NCBI RefSeq assembly: GCF_954871325.1
Contig: NC_088777.1
Location: 17,523,366-17,587,365 of the forward strand
DNA from: Gordionus sp. m RMFG-2023
Taxonomy: Eukaryota > Nematomorpha > Gordioida > Chordodea > Parachordodidae
DNA: 64,000 nucleotides
Reading direction: 5' to 3'
In this document: piece after piece, positions 60,757-64,000 of the stretch
Layout: the number at the start of each line of letters is the position of its first letter
How positions within the stretch are numbered: the stretch's first letter is position 1
The notes under the pieces: generated by a model
Database searches by the model: none
The model's input: only the letters and a program-made list of their open reading frames with translations
What the model was told of the DNA's origin: nothing
Made by a program: the position numbers and the translations under genes

Positions 60757-63120
60757 TTAAACATGTCCTATTTATATTAAAATATGTGCCTAGGGGATTA
60801 TACACCCTACTTATGAGGTTTATTTTCCTTTCGACTTAAAAAAAAGACTCCGCATTTAATTTAAGATTCAATTTATTCTCCCAACACACATATGATTTGT
60901 ATAAGATTTTAAATGAAAGTATCAATAAAAACTTTGATGGTAGCTTCCCCGTTCATACGTTGTTTAAGTAAATGAAGAGTTAACTAATGTATATTTGAAA
61001 TTCTCCTCCAGTGGATAAATAGAAATATGCTTTCCTTCTCACCATCAAATAATTTTTTTTGTTTTCTGCATAATTTTCTTTTCTTTCTTTCCACTGACAC
61101 AATTTTTATAGAAATCCTATAATAAAATCATATAATGCACTTTTTTCTACATAATTTATTCTTCTTCCTTTTTGGCCGACACTATTTTTATTATACAACC
61201 ATTGAAACAAGTCGAGAATATTTGCTTTGTGTCTACATCTCGCCTTGTAATATTTTTATCTCTTACAAGAATCACATATTTCTTCGACATTTCCCTCTTA
61301 ACCTATTATTATATGTGATTGGATGGTAGTTTCGATAGTTGATTGGATGTCATTTGATTATCCTATGTTAGATTTTATGTTTGTATTAGCATTGTTGTTA
61401 TAATTATAATTTTTTTAATCCTTCTACTAAACGATTTAGATCTTCTCCAGAATTACATTATCTTAATAGTTCTTTTAATCTTATTCTATTTTAGTATTGT
61501 TTCTTATTTTTGTTGTTTCTCGGCTTGGTGGATGGATTTTATATCGTTCAAAAATTGTATTTAATTCTAATAATTCTCTTTAAACTTAAATATCAATATA
61601 TTAGTTGGGATGGGAGTTCTGGATATGTTATATTATAAAGAATATATACTTCCATTCCTCCGATGATAGTCAGCAATGTTTATTTATTTTATATTTTTTG
61701 CTCATTATGTTGCTAATGACTAAATTTTAGTAAAAATGGGAGAGACATAGTTCTATTTTTGTCCTTCGGTTAATAATTCAAATCTCAAGGCCATGTTAAC
61801 TTTCGTTTTGTCATGAATTAATAATTAAGTTCAATCTGTTTAAGCAAAATTTATCATCTATATATTTATGTATCTCTTTGTTTTGCCCAAAAATCAGAAT
61901 TATGATGGAGAAAATTATAAGTAAAAATGTGTTAAAATTTTATATAACAAAACAGTGTTTGCATAAACGTTTATTTTTAAAATATAATTGCAAAAGAAAT
62001 CTAACTTATATAAATTTATAACAAAAAGTAATAGATGAGTAACTTGTATAACAAAAATTAGAATTTAACATTCTCTTTCTAGATGTCGAATTTGTTTCCT
62101 CCATTTTTCGGATTGTTACATCAGCACATCTTTCTTCTGTAGTCATCACACTACTAATACTCCAATCTGATACCTTCGGGATTTTTACTTAGATACTGTC
62201 TTCTACACTTTTTTCGGCCGTTCTTAAGGTTTCTTTTCTAGCCCTCTTCGCATGCTACTTTTTTTACTAACCTCCAAATTTCCTCTCTTCGACGTGCCCT
62301 TAGTTCATCCAGTGAAGCTTTATCCTTTTGCTCTTTTCCGGATCCCGTACATTATACCACTCTCCCGATGGTTATTTTACATATTTTCCTATACCCCACC
62401 ACTTTTTTTGGCACCTACAACTTTTATCCTCATTGCCCCTTTCCCCATAGAGCACAAATTCGTTGTTCTCATAGGATTAACCTTTTTTGTACCTTCACTT
62501 TATCTGAATAAGATAGGGGACGAAACTAGGACTTCCACTAGCAAGATTACTCATTTTGCCATGGGGCACTATATAATATTTAGAGTTGAATAACTAGATT
62601 CTCGAGCAGATCCGGCCTGCTTTAAATCTATTCTATTATTGTGAGATTTTAAAATTACGGCTGAACAATTTGGGCTAGGCCAAAAATATTTCTTTTACAA
62701 AAATCAAACATTTAATCTTGTATTCTTGTTGGAGTCTCTACAATTATATAGATATAGATATCAATAAAGCATTTAAATTACCCTTAACAATTAATAATTT
62801 TTATGTTATCCTTATTAAGATGCATCGTTACTAGATCGTTAGGCTACTGTCCGATATTGATATCAGGAGAAAAAACATTTATTAGGCAGATATTGCATAA
62901 ACTGCTTTAATTTGTGCATAAAAAAATTAATTAAATTTTTGGTTTTGTTTTTATAAGCTGGCAAAAAGTTGACGCTAGTTGTATTGTAGGACGATTAAGA
63001 ATGTTAGAAGTCAGGTTGTCTGGAAGGTAGTACAGTGGAATAAATCCTATACGGGAGAATTGTGTAACTCACTTACATGCATATAGATTGTATTATTCCA
63101 TTTAGGGTAAAGGGGGGGGC
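60757..63120. other. Spacer with unidentified ORF-like patch at 62250-62600
   Basis: The plus frame 62252-62593 (113 codons) is hydrophobic. The minus strand at 62220-62360 reads KDKASLDELRARRREEIWRL, which looks more protein-like. The patch is richer in G+C than its flanks. No family recognised; a transposon ORF remnant is likely. Confidence 0.3.
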
Positions 63121-63540
63121 TTGAATACAAGTAATTATTTATACGACCAATTAGGGCACTTGCTAAAGGACTGCCTTGCAGAAGAAAGAATGACAGAAAA
63201 TATAGTTGGGTTCGCACTTGTGATCGAAAAACGAAGGGAGGAAGTTGAACCAGAAAAGTGCACCAATTGGAATTATCAAACAATTGTTTGCTTTCAAAGA
63301 AGGGCATATGGGCCAACGTCTAAAGAGTTGAATAGATTTTGGAATGCTGTCTTTATTAATACCCAGGGATTTGTTAATTTAGCCCCTACCTCCCTCTTAC
63401 CCCCTTATTACCCCCCCCCCTCTCTTCTAAAATTAGCAAAAAAATGGAAATTCAAAATAAATTGGCAATATAATGAGGAAATTAAAATTAATATTAAAAA
63501 AAGTAAATTTAACCCTGCTACCTCCTCCAATTTTACATGA
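63121..63540 (+). other. Unidentified 139-codon ORF, possibly an exon or transposon remnant
   Basis: The first ~75 codons (LYDQLGHLLKDCLAEERMTE, NIVGFALVIEKRREEVE, YGPTSKELNRFW) have balanced amino-acid usage and higher G+C. The rest is low-complexity Pro- then Lys/Asn-rich. The region preceding it has a TTCCATTTAG acceptor-like sequence. I do not recognise a domain. The opposite strand is also open (63316-63047), which weakens either claim. Confidence 0.25.
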
Positions 63541-64000
63541 CAATATCCTCTTAATAACTCTTATCCCCTTCCATTTGAATGATGATCTTGCGTACCCCAC
63601 TCCCCATAATAGAATTCGCCGGACCCATAAAATCCTATATTAATTAAACAATATTACTAAATAAAAAATAAATGATATTTTAGACATAATTTAAATGGAG
63701 ATAAAAACAGCCACTTATTAAAAAAAGTAACTATTGAAAATAAAATAAATTATAATACCTTTTTTTAATATAATATTCAACAAAAATAAACTAAACGATT
63801 ATGCAATAAACAGAATATATAGGGGAAATATAATATTAAAATATGATATCATAGGAATGGAAAAATGGAATTTTCAAACTACGCATCATCGACCTACATA
63901 CTATGTTTGAGTAATAGTTATATAGATATTACATGATATATTATATATTTTTTATTATTATTTAATACCTACCTAGCTACCTGCTTCCCTAAATATTTGT
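63541..64000. other. AT-rich spacer, no gene seen
   Basis: Nothing recognised. Confidence 0.5.

Noticed and set aside
1-64000. CRISPR array, operon, riboswitch or prokaryotic origin
   Set aside because: Spliced genes, transposon types and base composition are eukaryotic; no regularly spaced direct repeats with unique spacers exist.

Overview
The window is very AT-rich eukaryotic DNA (no operons or Shine-Dalgarno sites, GT-AG introns, transposons everywhere). Two spliced host genes can be read with confidence. The organism is an animal, because one gene is a TLX/C15-type homeobox gene. I suspect an arthropod with an AT-rich, repeat-rich genome, such as a parasitic copepod, but that is inference; no species marker is visible.

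Layout. 1-6.6 kb: AT-rich spacer holding a hairpin hAT MITE, a decayed foldback element and a terminal-inverted-repeat (TIR) element. 6.7-20.4 kb, minus strand: a three-exon TLX/clawless (C15) homeobox gene that assembles into an unbroken 544-residue frame. Its homeodomain exon and last exon are separated by an intron of about 11.6 kb filled with MITEs, tandem duplications and one non-repetitive candidate regulatory stretch. 20.4-41.1 kb: no confident host gene; decayed hAT transposons of several families and their non-autonomous relatives. 41.1-42.9 kb, plus strand: a compact ten-exon gene for PIG-U, a subunit of GPI transamidase, reading 403 codons through introns mostly of 38-57 nt. 43-47.9 kb: MITE and TIR-element territory. 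47.9-55.2 kb: one giant foldback element, a palindrome with its axis near 50,050. Its arms are built of two kinds of tandem repeat. A 368-bp hAT MITE sits in the left arm and a decayed non-LTR retrotransposon (reverse transcriptase plus restriction-like endonuclease) in the right arm. 55.2-64 kb: spacer with a second fragment of the same LINE family, more hAT MITEs and unidentified ORFs.

The two host genes have unrelated jobs: one is a developmental transcription factor, the other an ER membrane enzyme subunit. They share only the neighbourhood. The contrast in intron size (11.6 kb against 38 nt) is striking. The repeats give a readable chronology in the foldback region: foldback first, then LINE and hAT MITE independently into opposite arms. 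All identifications come from reading translations and repeats by eye; no database or alignment program was used.
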